Shown piece by piece: positions 55,794-64,000 of a DNA stretch of 64,000 nt (position 1 is its first letter; every line of letters starts with the position of its first letter). The stretch comes from Mycobacterium kubicae (lineage in GTDB: Bacteria; Actinomycetota; Actinomycetes; Mycobacteriales; Mycobacteriaceae). A program made the translations under genes and the position numbers. The DNA is taken from NCBI RefSeq assembly GCF_015689175.1, contig NZ_CP065047.1, positions 3,782,001 through 3,846,000 of the forward strand, in the 5' to 3' direction. A model generated the notes under the pieces. The model was not told where the DNA came from. It made no database searches and saw only the letters and a list, made by a program, of their open reading frames with translations.

Positions 55794-58793
55794 ATGCGAC
55801 GGCTAACCGACTTTGTGGTGCGGTGGCCCTGGGCAGTCATCGGACTTTGGGTTGCGGTCGCGATCGCGCTACCACTGAGTTGCCCATCGCTGAACGAGAT
55901 GGCTCAGAAGCATCCGCTGGCGATACTGCCCAGCGACGCTCCGTCGAGCGTCACCGCCCGAAAGATGACCGAAGCGTTTCACGAATCGGGCACCGAGGAC
56001 CTGCTCTTGGTGGTACTGACCGACGAGAAGGGGCTCGGCCCCGACGACGAAGCCGCGTACCGCAAAGTGGTGGACGCGCTGCGCGCGGACAGCCGCAACG
56101 TGGTCATGCTGCAGGATTTCATCAGCACGCCACCCCTGCGTTCGGTGTTGACCAGCAAGGATCACAAGTCGTGGGTGCTACCGGTGGGCGTCGCGGGCGA
56201 GTTGGGGACGCCGCGCTCATATGCGGCCTTCAAGACGATCGGTGACACCGTCGCACGCACCGTTGCTGGCACACCCTTGACGGCAAACCTCACCGGCCCC
56301 GCAGCAACGGTCGCCGACCTCACCGTCGCCGGCAATCATGATCGGCTGCCCATCGAACTCGCCATCGCCGTCCTGGTGCTCATCGTGTTGCTGCTGGTTT
56401 ACCGCAGCGCGATCACCATGTTGCTGCCGTTGCTGACGATCGGCTTGTCACTGGTGATCGCGCAGGCGCTGGCGGCCAGTTACTCGCAACTGACCGGCAC
56501 CGGCGTCTCCAACCAGTCCATCGTTTTTCTGAGCGCCATCATGGCCGGCGCCGGCACGGATTACGCGGTCTTCCTCATCAGCCGCTATCACGACTACCTG
56601 AGGTCGGGAGCGGATTGCGACGAGGCGGTCAGACGGGCGATGACGTCCATCGGGAAAGTGATCGCCGCATCGGCCACCACGGTGGGAATCACATTCCTGC
56701 TCATCAGCTTCGCCCGAATGGGCGTGTTCAAAACGGTCGGGGCGTCGTCGGCGATCGGGATCGGCGTGGCCTTCCTGGCCGCGCTGACCTTGCTACCGGC
56801 AATCCTGGTGCTCGCCGGGCCACGCGGCTGGGTCAAGCCGCGACGCGAACTGACCGCCCGGTTCTGGCGGCGGTCGGGCATACGAATTGTGCGCAGGCCG
56901 CGGGCCCATCTGGTGGCCAGCGTGCTGGTGTTGGTTGTGCTGGCCAGCTGCGCCGGGTTGGTGCGCTACAACTATGACGACCGCAAGGCTCTGAAGAGTT
57001 CTGCTCCCAGCTCGGTGGGGTATGCCACGCTGGATCGCCACTTCCCCGTGAACCAGTCCATTCCGTCCTACATTCTCATCCAATCGCCGCATGACCTGCG
57101 CACCCCGCAGGCCCTCGCCGATTTGGAACAGATGGCGGACCGAGTCAGCCAGCTGCCCAACATCGCCGCCGTCACCGGCGTCACCCGGCCCACCGGAACC
57201 GTGCCCGAACAGTTCCGAGCCACCTATCAGGCAGGCGCTGTCGGCAGCTTGCTGGCCAGCGGCTCCGACCTGATCAACGACCACACCAATGACCTCAACC
57301 GGCTGACCGACGGCGCCGACACACTGGCCGATAACCTCGGCGCCGTCCGCAGCCAAGTCAGCATGCTGGCCACCAGCATCCAGGGCCTCATCGACGCCTT
57401 CTCGTCGATGAAAGCCCAGCACAGTGGTGACACGCTGGTCAGGGAGGTCGACACCGCAGCCAAGCTCGTCGACCACGTCAACTCCCTCGGCAACTCCATG
57501 GGCTGGAACTTCTCCACCGTCCGAGACATGTTCGGCTGGATCGGCCCGGTGCTGACGGCGCTGCAGGGCAACCCGGTGTGTGACATCGACGCGTCCTGCA
57601 GCGCCACCCGCGGGCAGTTCGAGCGACTGATGGGGGCACGCGACCAAGGAGACCTCGACGCGATCGACGATCTCGTTCGGCAGATGCAGACCTTTTCGGA
57701 CCGGCAAACCCTGAACGCTTCCATCGACCGACTGCGGGGCGCCCTGACCAACGTCACCAAGGTGATGCATTCCATGGGAATGGACAAACCCGGCGGCCTG
57801 CAGTCGAACCTGAACACCCTGCAACAGGGCGCAGACCGATTCGCCGGTGGCAGCCGGCAGATCGCCGACGCCGTGGCTCAACTCGTCGACCAAGTCAAAC
57901 AGCTCGGCGCCGGGCTCAGTGATTCAGCGGCGTTTCTGTTGTCGCTGAAACGCGACGCGGCACAACCGGCGATGGCCGGGTTCAATATTCCGCCTCAGCT
58001 GCTCCATCTACAGGAGTTCCAGAAGGCCGCCAAAGCATTCATCTCCCCGGACGGCCACTCGGTGCGGTACTTGGTGCAGACCAAACTCAATCCATTCGGT
58101 ACCGAAGCCATGGATCAGATCAACGCGATCAGTGCGACCGCGCGCGGAGCGCAACCGAACACCGCATTGGCGGACGCCACGATATCGATGGCAGGCTTCA
58201 CCGTCGGCTTGCAGGACACCCGCGACTACTACAACCACGACATCCGGTTCATCATCGCGGTAACCCTCCTCGTGGTCTTGCTGACCTTGATCGCGCTGCT
58301 TCGCGCAATCGTCGCCCCGCTGTATCTCGTTGCCTCGGTGGTCATTTCGTTTTTGTCGGCAGTGGGTATCGGCGTCTTGGTATTCCAATACCTACTCGGC
58401 CAGCAATTGCACTGGAGCGTGCCGCCGTTGGCGTTCGTGGTGCTGGTCGCGGTGGGCGCCGACTACAACATGCTGCTCGTCTCGCGGATGCGGGACGAGT
58501 CACCGCACAGCATGCGTTACGGCATCATCCGCACCCTGGGCTCGACCGGCGGTGTGATCACCGCCGCCGGTCTGATCTTCGTCGCCTCGATGTGTGGTCT
58601 GTTGTTCTCCAGCATCAACACCGTGGTCCAAGGCGGGTTCGTGATCGGTGTTGGGATTTTGCTGGATACCTTCCTGGTCCGCACCATCACGGTGCCCGCG
58701 ATCGCGGCGCTGCTGGGTAGAGCAAACTGGTGGCCGACCCAGGTGGGCGCCCGGAGGTCCGTGCGAAGCCCGGCGATCGAACGCGCCGAGTAG
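55794..58793 (+). CDS. mmpL10: MmpL-family RND lipid exporter of the TPP locus
   Basis: This 999-residue protein has the MmpL plan: one N-terminal helix, a large periplasmic domain, helices 2-6, a second periplasmic domain and helices 7-12. The proton-relay Asp-Tyr pairs are visible as [17 protein letters not shown] and [15 protein letters not shown]. The second periplasmic domain has a long helical segment (about residues 480-720). MmpL10 members of TPP and DAT/PAT loci carry acyltrehaloses across the membrane. The gene lies 107 bases after papA on the same strand. Confidence 0.93.
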   Translation: MRRLTDFVVRWPWAVIGLWVAVAIALPLSCPSLNEMAQKHPLAILPSDAPSSVTARKMTEAFHESGTEDLLLVVLTDEKGLGPDDEAAYRKVVDALRADSRNVVMLQDFISTPPLRSVLTSKDHKSWVLPVGVAGELGTPRSYAAFKTIGDTVARTVAGTPLTANLTGPAATVADLTVAGNHDRLPIELAIAVLVLIVLLLVYRSAITMLLPLLTIGLSLVIAQALAASYSQLTGTGVSNQSIVFLSAIMAGAGTDYAVFLISRYHDYLRSGADCDEAVRRAMTSIGKVIAASATTVGITFLLISFARMGVFKTVGASSAIGIGVAFLAALTLLPAILVLAGPRGWVKPRRELTARFWRRSGIRIVRRPRAHLVASVLVLVVLASCAGLVRYNYDDRKALKSSAPSSVGYATLDRHFPVNQSIPSYILIQSPHDLRTPQALADLEQMADRVSQLPNIAAVTGVTRPTGTVPEQFRATYQAGAVGSLLASGSDLINDHTNDLNRLTDGADTLADNLGAVRSQVSMLATSIQGLIDAFSSMKAQHSGDTLVREVDTAAKLVDHVNSLGNSMGWNFSTVRDMFGWIGPVLTALQGNPVCDIDASCSATRGQFERLMGARDQGDLDAIDDLVRQMQTFSDRQTLNASIDRLRGALTNVTKVMHSMGMDKPGGLQSNLNTLQQGADRFAGGSRQIADAVAQLVDQVKQLGAGLSDSAAFLLSLKRDAAQPAMAGFNIPPQLLHLQEFQKAAKAFISPDGHSVRYLVQTKLNPFGTEAMDQINAISATARGAQPNTALADATISMAGFTVGLQDTRDYYNHDIRFIIAVTLLVVLLTLIALLRAIVAPLYLVASVVISFLSAVGIGVLVFQYLLGQQLHWSVPPLAFVVLVAVGADYNMLLVSRMRDESPHSMRYGIIRTLGSTGGVITAAGLIFVASMCGLLFSSINTVVQGGFVIGVGILLDTFLVRTITVPAIAALLGRANWWPTQVGARRSVRSPAIERAE

Positions 58794-58861
58794 GGAGGGG
58801 TTGAGCGCCCGTGCGTGATCTGTGTGAGACTACGAGCAAAGCCGAGGGGTCAGGAGTAGGG

Positions 58862-59977
58862 ATGAAGAAACTACTCGCGGGAGTTACGGCGCTGGTAACC
58901 GTCGGCGTCACAGGATGTTTCGGCGTCAGGACAGCGTCGGCCGATGAGACGCCCGCCGGCCCGACGCCGGCCCCCGGTACATCCACCGAGGGGATGGCGT
59001 ACGCCCTCGGTGGCGCTCACGTGCTGGGTATCCCCTATGACGAGTACATCCGCCGGGAAGGCGCCGAATGGTTCCCGGGCTTGACCCGCGAAATCGTCCG
59101 CTATCCCGCCGGGCAGGTACAGGGCCACGTACTGGAACGACTTTTCCCGGGCATCGGCCGAATCGATGAAGCCTTCCCGGGCCTGGGGGTCAACGGCCCC
59201 AGCGTCGGCGAGTCGGTCGAAGAGGGAGCGGGCAACCTCGACGCAGCGATCCGCAGGGGCGGTCGCGGTACCGCGATCGGGCTGTCCGAGGGTTCGCTGG
59301 TGCTCGAGGAGGAGCAGGCGCGGCTCGCGAACGATCCCACGGCACCGCCGCCGGATCAGTTGAGTTTCGCGACCTTCGGCGACCCGGTTGCCCGGCACGC
59401 CTTCGGCCAGAGTTTCCTCACCGCCATGTTCGGCGTCGGCGACGTGGTGCCCGCACTCGACTACCGCATCCCACCTCCGTTCGAAAGCCAGTACGACACC
59501 AAGATCTTCGTGTCCGCGTACGACTCGATCGCCGACTTCCCCGACCGCCCGGACAACTGGTTCGCGCTCGCCAACACGCTGGTGGGTCTCGCCACCGGTC
59601 ACACGGCGGTGGCGTTCACCAATCCGAGCATGGTGCCCCCGGAGAACATCAGAGCAACGGTCAACTCCAGGGGTGCGACGACCACGACGTACCTGATCCC
59701 CGAAAGGCACCTGCCGCTCGTCATGCCATTGGCGTACATCGGGATCCCGGAGGACACCCTGAACAAGCTTGACGGGATATTGCTGCCGCGGGTGAATGCG
59801 GGCTATTCGCGAAATGACGATCCGGCGACCGCTCCGATCCAAGTGGACCCGGTGCGCGGCTTCGACCCCGCGGCCGTCACCGCACCCGCCACCCAGGCGA
59901 CGTTCGGCGGCGGAGCCGATCCGTTCTCGCAAATCCTCAACGGTGCCATGTCCGTGTTGAGCCACGGCACGGGCTGA
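58862..59977 (+). CDS. Secreted PE-PPE-domain serine hydrolase/acyltransferase of the TPP locus
   Basis: This 371-residue protein starts at the ATG at 58862. An upstream GTG at 58811 would add 17 residues before the signal. [20 protein letters not shown] then TASADE looks like an export signal, and a Cys near 19 could instead be a lipobox. The PE-PPE alpha/beta-hydrolase domain follows, with the nucleophile in GLSEGSLV (about residue 145) and conserved FGDPV. The M. tuberculosis relatives Chp1 and Chp2 transfer acyl groups between acyltrehaloses. In TPP synthesis the homologue called PE completes assembly outside the membrane. Confidence 0.88.
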   Translation: MKKLLAGVTALVTVGVTGCFGVRTASADETPAGPTPAPGTSTEGMAYALGGAHVLGIPYDEYIRREGAEWFPGLTREIVRYPAGQVQGHVLERLFPGIGRIDEAFPGLGVNGPSVGESVEEGAGNLDAAIRRGGRGTAIGLSEGSLVLEEEQARLANDPTAPPPDQLSFATFGDPVARHAFGQSFLTAMFGVGDVVPALDYRIPPPFESQYDTKIFVSAYDSIADFPDRPDNWFALANTLVGLATGHTAVAFTNPSMVPPENIRATVNSRGATTTTYLIPERHLPLVMPLAYIGIPEDTLNKLDGILLPRVNAGYSRNDDPATAPIQVDPVRGFDPAAVTAPATQATFGGGADPFSQILNGAMSVLSHGTG

Positions 59978-60025
59978 GAAAACGATCCCAAGTCGACGGA
60001 GTCGGCGAGTTGGTACGGACGTAAT

Positions 60026-61780
60026 GTGACGCCGGTGAATCAGGGGCCTCGGTCATCCATCCTCTCGATGCTGCATGCACGCGCCACCTTGCGCCCCGCG
60101 GACACAGCGTTCACTTTTACCGATTACCAGCACGATCCGGCCGGTGTCCGGGAGAGTCGCACGTGGGCGCAACTGTCTCGCCGAACCCTGAACGTGGCAC
60201 GCGAGCTGGGTCCTCATGGATCGGCCGGGGACCGGGCGGTGATCCTGGCTCCCCAGTCCCTCGAATACATCGAGGCGTTCCTCGGGTCGATGCAAGCCGG
60301 GCTGATCGCCGTCCCGCTCCCCTTGCCGCACCGCGGCTCGAGTCATGAGCGGGTAAGTGCGGTCCTTGCCGATACGTCGCCCTCGGTTGTTCTCACCACA
60401 TCCGCGGTCGCCGAAGACATCACTGAATATGTCGACCAGGCACGCCTGGACGCCGTTCCCAAGATCGTCGAAATCGATTCCATGAATCTGGACTGTGATG
60501 GCGGAACGAGCAGTCGGGCCGCTGACCTGTCCAGCATCGCTTACCTGCAGTACAGCTCGGGCTCCACGAGACTGCCGACCGGGTCGGTGATCTCGCACCG
60601 CAACCTACAGGCGAATCACGAGCAGTTGATGCGTGGCTTGTTCGCCGATTTCAACGTGATAGCTCCGCCAAATGGCACCGCTGTGTCCTGGTTGCCGTTT
60701 CACCATGACATGGGGTTGGTGTTGGGCGTCTGCGCACCGATCCTGAACGGCTGGCGCGGCGAACTGACAACTCCGATCGCGTTCTTGGAGAAGCCGGCCA
60801 GATGGATCCGGATGTTGGCCGAGAATCCTCATGCGTTCTCGGCGGCGCCCAACTTCGCGTTCGACCTCGCCGCCCGCAAGACCACCGACGGCGACCTTGC
60901 CGGGCTTGACCTCGGGAAGGTGTTGGGCATCATCAGCGGTGCCGAACGCGTCGAGCCGGGGACCGTGCGCCGCTTCGTTGATCGGTTTTCTCACTTCAAT
61001 TTCCAAGACCATATGGTGCGCCCGGCCTATGGCTTGGCCGAGGCAACCGTCTTCGTGGCGGCGGGCAGCTGGAGCGAGTCGAACGCGGTGCACTTCGATA
61101 CCGAAGAGCTGTCCATCGGCCGCGCGCAGCGAGGTACCGCCCGGACCGGCGCCGAGTTGGTCAAATATAAAGTGCCGCAATCACCCTTGCTGCGGATCGT
61201 CGACTCGGAGTCACACCGCGAGTGCCCGCACGGCCGGGTCGGTGAGATTTGGATACACGGCGCCAATGTGGCCAACGGCTACTGGGGCAAAGAGCCCCAA
61301 GAGCAGCGGTGCTTCGACGCAGCGCTCGTCGGCCCCTCGCCCGGTACGCCCGACGCACCGTGGCTGCGAACTGGCGACCTGGGTTTCATCTTCGAAGGCG
61401 ACCTGTTCATTGTCGGCCGCATCAAGGATCTGCTGATCATCCGTGGGCGCAATCACTATCCCGAAGACATCGAGGCGACCGTCCAACAGATCACCCGTGG
61501 TCGGGTCGCGGCGATCTCGGTTCCGGTGAACAGTACCGAGCAATTGGTCACCGTTATCGAGCTCAAGCAGCGAAGCGATTCCGACGAGGCCACGATGCAC
61601 TGGCTCACCGGCGTCAAAAGCGATGTCACGTCCGCGATTTCCAATGTGCACGGCTTGACCGTCGGCGAGCTCGTCTTGGTACCCCCAGGGTCGATTCCCA
61701 TCACGACCAGCGGCAAGATCCGGCGCGCCGCGTGTGTCGAGATGTACCGCCAGGACCAGTTCACTCGGTTGGATGCCTGA
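60026..61780 (+). CDS. fadD23: Fatty acyl-AMP ligase FadD23-like of the TPP locus
   Basis: This 584-residue adenylating enzyme starts at a GTG at 60026, 49 bases after the PE-PPE gene. Adenylation motifs include YLQYSSGSTRLPTGSVISH (P-loop), PFHHDMGLVLG, YGLAEATVF and WLRTGDLGFIFEGDLFIVGR with KDLLIIRGRNHYPEDIE. The GRNHYP and TSGKIRR ends are typical of FAAL-type FadD proteins that hand acyl-AMP to a PKS rather than to CoA. It would supply the starter acid to the bimodular PKS. Confidence 0.92.
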   Translation: MTPVNQGPRSSILSMLHARATLRPADTAFTFTDYQHDPAGVRESRTWAQLSRRTLNVARELGPHGSAGDRAVILAPQSLEYIEAFLGSMQAGLIAVPLPLPHRGSSHERVSAVLADTSPSVVLTTSAVAEDITEYVDQARLDAVPKIVEIDSMNLDCDGGTSSRAADLSSIAYLQYSSGSTRLPTGSVISHRNLQANHEQLMRGLFADFNVIAPPNGTAVSWLPFHHDMGLVLGVCAPILNGWRGELTTPIAFLEKPARWIRMLAENPHAFSAAPNFAFDLAARKTTDGDLAGLDLGKVLGIISGAERVEPGTVRRFVDRFSHFNFQDHMVRPAYGLAEATVFVAAGSWSESNAVHFDTEELSIGRAQRGTARTGAELVKYKVPQSPLLRIVDSESHRECPHGRVGEIWIHGANVANGYWGKEPQEQRCFDAALVGPSPGTPDAPWLRTGDLGFIFEGDLFIVGRIKDLLIIRGRNHYPEDIEATVQQITRGRVAAISVPVNSTEQLVTVIELKQRSDSDEATMHWLTGVKSDVTSAISNVHGLTVGELVLVPPGSIPITTSGKIRRAACVEMYRQDQFTRLDA

Positions 61781-61813
61781 GGGCCCATTCGCACGCCGCA
61801 AAGGAGCGATCCG

Positions 61814-62872
61814 ATGACCACGACCGGCGCACACCGCCCGTTACGCGTGATCCAGTGGACGACCGGCAACATCGGGCGGCGGTCACTGCACGCGATCATC
61901 GGCCGAGACGACATGGAACTGGTCGGCGTGTACGCCCACGGACCGGAGAAAGTCGGCGTGGACGCCGCCGAGTTGGCGGGCTGGCCGGAGCCGACGGGGA
62001 TACTGGCCACCAACGACATCGACGCGCTGCTCGCCTTGGGGGCTGACGCGTGTTGCTATAACCCGTTGTGGCCCAACATCGATGAGCTGGTTCGGCTGCT
62101 GGAATCGGGGGTCAACGTCTGCTCGAGCGCCGCCTGGATCACCGGCGGCAAGCAGAGCCCGCAGGACCGCGAGCGCATCGTCGACGCGTGCCGGCGGGGC
62201 GGTGCCACCATCTTCGGCAGCGGTGCACATCCGGGAATGACGAACATGGTCGGCATGGTGCTCAGCGCCTCCTGTGAGCGGGTCGACGAGATCCGCATCA
62301 CCGAATCGGTGGACTGCTCAACCTACGAATCAGCGGAGACCCAGACGGCGATGGGGTTTTCGCAGGACCCCGACACCCCGGGTCTGGCCGAGAACGTGCG
62401 AAGGGAAAGTGAAGTCTTCGCCGAATCGGCGGCGATGATGGCCGACGCGATCGGCGCGAAGCTGGACCGGATGACCTTTGACGTCACCTTCACCGCCGCC
62501 ACCGCGGACAGTGACCTCGGGTTCATGAAGATCCCGGCCGGCACGGTCGGCAGTGTCTACGGCTATCACCGCGGCTGGGTAGGTGACCGCAACGTCGTCT
62601 CGGTCGGATTCAACTGGACCATGGGCAACCACGTCGTGCCACCCAAGCCGCTGGAGCACGGACACGTGATTCAGGTGTTCGGGCTGCCCAACATGCGCAC
62701 GGTCTTGCATTGCCTGCCGCCCAAGGATTGGACCGAACCGGGCTTCATGGGACTGGGCATGATCTACACCGCCATGCCGGTCACCAACGCGGTTCCGGCG
62801 GTGGTCGCCGCCGAACCGGGCATCGTCACACTGGCCGACTTACCGCCGGTGACCGGCCGGGTGGGCCGATAA
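61814..62872 (+). CDS. DapB-like NAD(P)H-dependent dehydrogenase/reductase
   Basis: This 352-residue protein has an N-terminal Rossmann domain (RVIQWTTGNIGRRSLHAIIG) as in dihydrodipicolinate reductase-like proteins, and a C-terminal region resembling the 2,4-diaminopentanoate dehydrogenase group (GAHPGMTNMVGMVLSASCER). Many paralogues of this kind occur in mycobacteria, with unknown substrates. It is not part of the defined five-gene TPP set. It lies 33 bases after fadD and may be co-transcribed. Confidence 0.83.
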   Translation: MTTTGAHRPLRVIQWTTGNIGRRSLHAIIGRDDMELVGVYAHGPEKVGVDAAELAGWPEPTGILATNDIDALLALGADACCYNPLWPNIDELVRLLESGVNVCSSAAWITGGKQSPQDRERIVDACRRGGATIFGSGAHPGMTNMVGMVLSASCERVDEIRITESVDCSTYESAETQTAMGFSQDPDTPGLAENVRRESEVFAESAAMMADAIGAKLDRMTFDVTFTAATADSDLGFMKIPAGTVGSVYGYHRGWVGDRNVVSVGFNWTMGNHVVPPKPLEHGHVIQVFGLPNMRTVLHCLPPKDWTEPGFMGLGMIYTAMPVTNAVPAVVAAEPGIVTLADLPPVTGRVGR

Positions 62873-62923
62873 CACCTATGTCGTTGGACACATCCGGGCC
62901 ACCCGGAGGAACGCTGCCGTGCA

Positions 62924-62943
62924 CTAAGGTTTACGATACTTAG
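62924..62943. promoter_or_regulatory. Inverted repeat upstream of mmpS, candidate operator
   Basis: CTAAG (62924-62928) and CTTAG (62939-62943) are perfect inverted arms around a 10-base centre. The 20-base element lies 111 bases before the mmpS ATG in the 182-base gap after the reductase gene. It is AT-rich against a GC-rich background. It is not a good IdeR box. A TetR- or MarR-type operator is possible. No regulator gene is in the window next to it. Confidence 0.4.
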
Positions 62944-63054
62944 CCGAGCAAAGGTTTCGTTCGCGTCAATTTTTGCTGGCGTGGGAAGCAAGCTCCCCGG
63001 CGGGGCGTTACAGGTCCTGTTCGGTGCCCAAGAAGGCGGCAGAAGGCGGTGGCT

Positions 63055-63498
63055 ATGCAGTCGGTTCCCATAGCGCGGGTGCTGAAGAAGGGGTGGATTC
63101 CCCTGCTCTTGGTGGTCGTCCTCGCCGTCTCAGGACTCGTTGTCTCTAGGTTGCACAAGATCTTCGGATCCCAAGACCTCAACGCCAACGCCGGCGCCGG
63201 AATCGAGATTGTGCAGTTCAATCCCAAGGTTGTCGTCTACGAGGTGTCCGGACCGCCCGGCGCTACCGCCAACATCAACTACTGGGACGAGAACGCCAAC
63301 ACCCATCAGGTCAACAGCGTGCCGCTGCCGTGGTCGACGACGATCTCGACTACGTTGCCGTCGGTGAGCGCCAACATCATGGCGCAAAGTGACAGCAGCC
63401 AAATCAGCTGTCGCATCACAGTGGACGGTGTCGTCCGCGAACATCAACAAGCCGACGGCGAAAACGCCCAGACCTTCTGCTTGGTGAAATCTGCATGA
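63055..63498 (+). CDS. MmpS-family membrane accessory protein
   Basis: This 147-residue protein starts at the ATG at 63055, with AGAAGG upstream. A GTG two codons earlier is also open. It has a short cytoplasmic N-terminus, one membrane helix (WIPLLLVVVLAVSGLVVSRL) and the MmpS beta-sandwich (VVYEVSGPPGATANINYWDE). Two Cys (SCRIT and TFCLV) near the end probably form a disulfide. MmpS proteins assist the partner MmpL exporter encoded next, with which it overlaps by ATGA. Confidence 0.92.
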   Translation: MQSVPIARVLKKGWIPLLLVVVLAVSGLVVSRLHKIFGSQDLNANAGAGIEIVQFNPKVVVYEVSGPPGATANINYWDENANTHQVNSVPLPWSTTISTTLPSVSANIMAQSDSSQISCRITVDGVVREHQQADGENAQTFCLVKSA

Positions 63499-64000
63499 GC
63501 GAGCTGAATCACAAGAGCCACCTGAATAACGAAGACAGCGCAGACACCGGCCCGATCCTCACGCAGCGGCCCGCCAAACCCGAGCGCGGCCACCGCCCGG
63601 TCATTCCCCACACGATCCGCATCTTGGCGGTGCCGATCATTCTGGTCTGGGTCTTCATCACCGTCCTCACCAACGTCATCGTGCCGACGCTGGAAACCGT
63701 CAGCGAGCAGCATTCGGCGCCGATGACGCCGTTGGACGCGCCGTCGATGAAGGCGATGATGCGTCTGGGTCAGAACTTCCACGAGTTCGACTCGAACAGC
63801 ACCGTGATGATCGTGCTGGAGGGTCAGCAGCCCCTCGGTGACCCCGCGCACCGCTACTACGACGAGTTGATTCGGCAACTGCGCCAAGATCCCAAGCACA
63901 TCCAGCACATTCAGGACTTCTGGGGTGACCGGCTGACCGCCGCAGGAGCGCAGAGTGCCGACGCCAAGGGCGCTTACGTCATGCTCAACCTCGCCGGCAA
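63495..64000 (+). CDS. MmpL-family exporter, 5' part (cut by window end)
   Basis: The first 168 residues are visible from an ATG that overlaps the mmpS stop. A hydrophilic N-terminus of about 35 residues (unlike the MmpL10 at 55.8 kb) precedes the first helix (LAVPIILVWVFITVLTNVIV). The start of the first periplasmic domain follows (PMTPLDAPSMKAMMRLGQNF, STVMIVLEGQQPLGD). This is the MmpL4/MmpL5 type, usually paired with an MmpS, which in M. tuberculosis exports siderophores and in other species glycopeptidolipids. The substrate cannot be told from this part. Confidence 0.9.
   Translation, partial: MSELNHKSHLNNEDSADTGPILTQRPAKPERGHRPVIPHTIRILAVPIILVWVFITVLTNVIVPTLETVSEQHSAPMTPLDAPSMKAMMRLGQNFHEFDSNSTVMIVLEGQQPLGDPAHRYYDELIRQLRQDPKHIQHIQDFWGDRLTAAGAQSADAKGAYVMLNLAG

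Noticed and set aside
62924..62943. IdeR box upstream of mmpS
   Set aside because: The outer arms are CTAAG/CTTAG and the centre lacks the TTAGG/CCTAA repeats, so the match to the IdeR consensus is poor. Kept only as a generic palindrome.

Overview
The window is high-GC DNA from a mycobacterium outside the M. tuberculosis complex, probably a slow grower. About 10.5-38.3 kb follows the M. tuberculosis H37Rv gene order from Rv2386c (mbtI) to Rv2415c (comEA). I recognised this by protein similarity from memory, with no search. A PE protein, PemK-like Rv2405, LppR, HemW and the sirA-cysH and cysA/W/T-subI clusters all sit in the expected order. rpfD and Rv2390c are not between hemW and sirA.

Layout. 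(1) 0-4.5 kb: the 3' part of an MFS transporter, a fragment of a zinc-type oxidoreductase, and a minus-strand catabolic cluster (mandelate-racemase-like enolase, quinone oxidoreductase, yellow/royal-jelly-type propeller) divergent from an HxlR regulator. (2) 5.3-10.6 kb: a plus-strand run of alpha/beta hydrolase, SDR, ferritin-like protein, Baeyer-Villiger-type monooxygenase and MerR-like regulator. (3) 10.5-14.6 kb: mbtI with an IdeR-type box, an SbtA-like permease and hemW. (4) 14.8-22.9 kb: assimilatory sulfur genes, namely sirA-cysH-sirB on plus and subI-cysT-cysW-cysA on minus. Each set is preceded by a short leaderless ORF with clustered Cys codons near its end. (5) 22.5-38.3 kb: housekeeping and conserved genes (GH15 trehalase, lppR, lepA, CBS protein, RNase Z, PE, transglutaminase/alpha-E/ATP-grasp operon, rpsT, holA, comEC, comEA). 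(6) 38.4-42.7 kb: SDR, two small envelope-type membrane proteins, an acyl-CoA dehydrogenase pair and an F420/PPOX protein. (7) 42.7-61.8 kb: a bimodular type I PKS divergent from papA, mmpL, a PE-PPE-domain hydrolase and a fadD. This is the gene set and order known for trehalose polyphleate (TPP) synthesis. (8) 61.8-64 kb: a DapB-like reductase and an mmpS/mmpL pair cut by the window end.

How the genes work together. The sulfur genes import sulfate (SubI-CysTWA), reduce APS (CysH) and sulfite (SirA), and supply siroheme (SirB). The Cys-rich leader peptides would let cysteine supply control both arms. In the TPP block, FadD activates a starter acid, the PKS builds an unbranched polyene chain, PapA acylates trehalose, MmpL exports the intermediate and the PE-PPE enzyme finishes assembly outside.

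Two likely lesions stand out. The RNase Z gene has an in-frame TAG at codon 30. The lepA gene has no ordinary start codon in the frame that encodes its GTP-binding P-loop, and its usual N-terminal extension lies in another frame. No tRNA, rRNA, CRISPR array, insertion sequence or prophage was seen.
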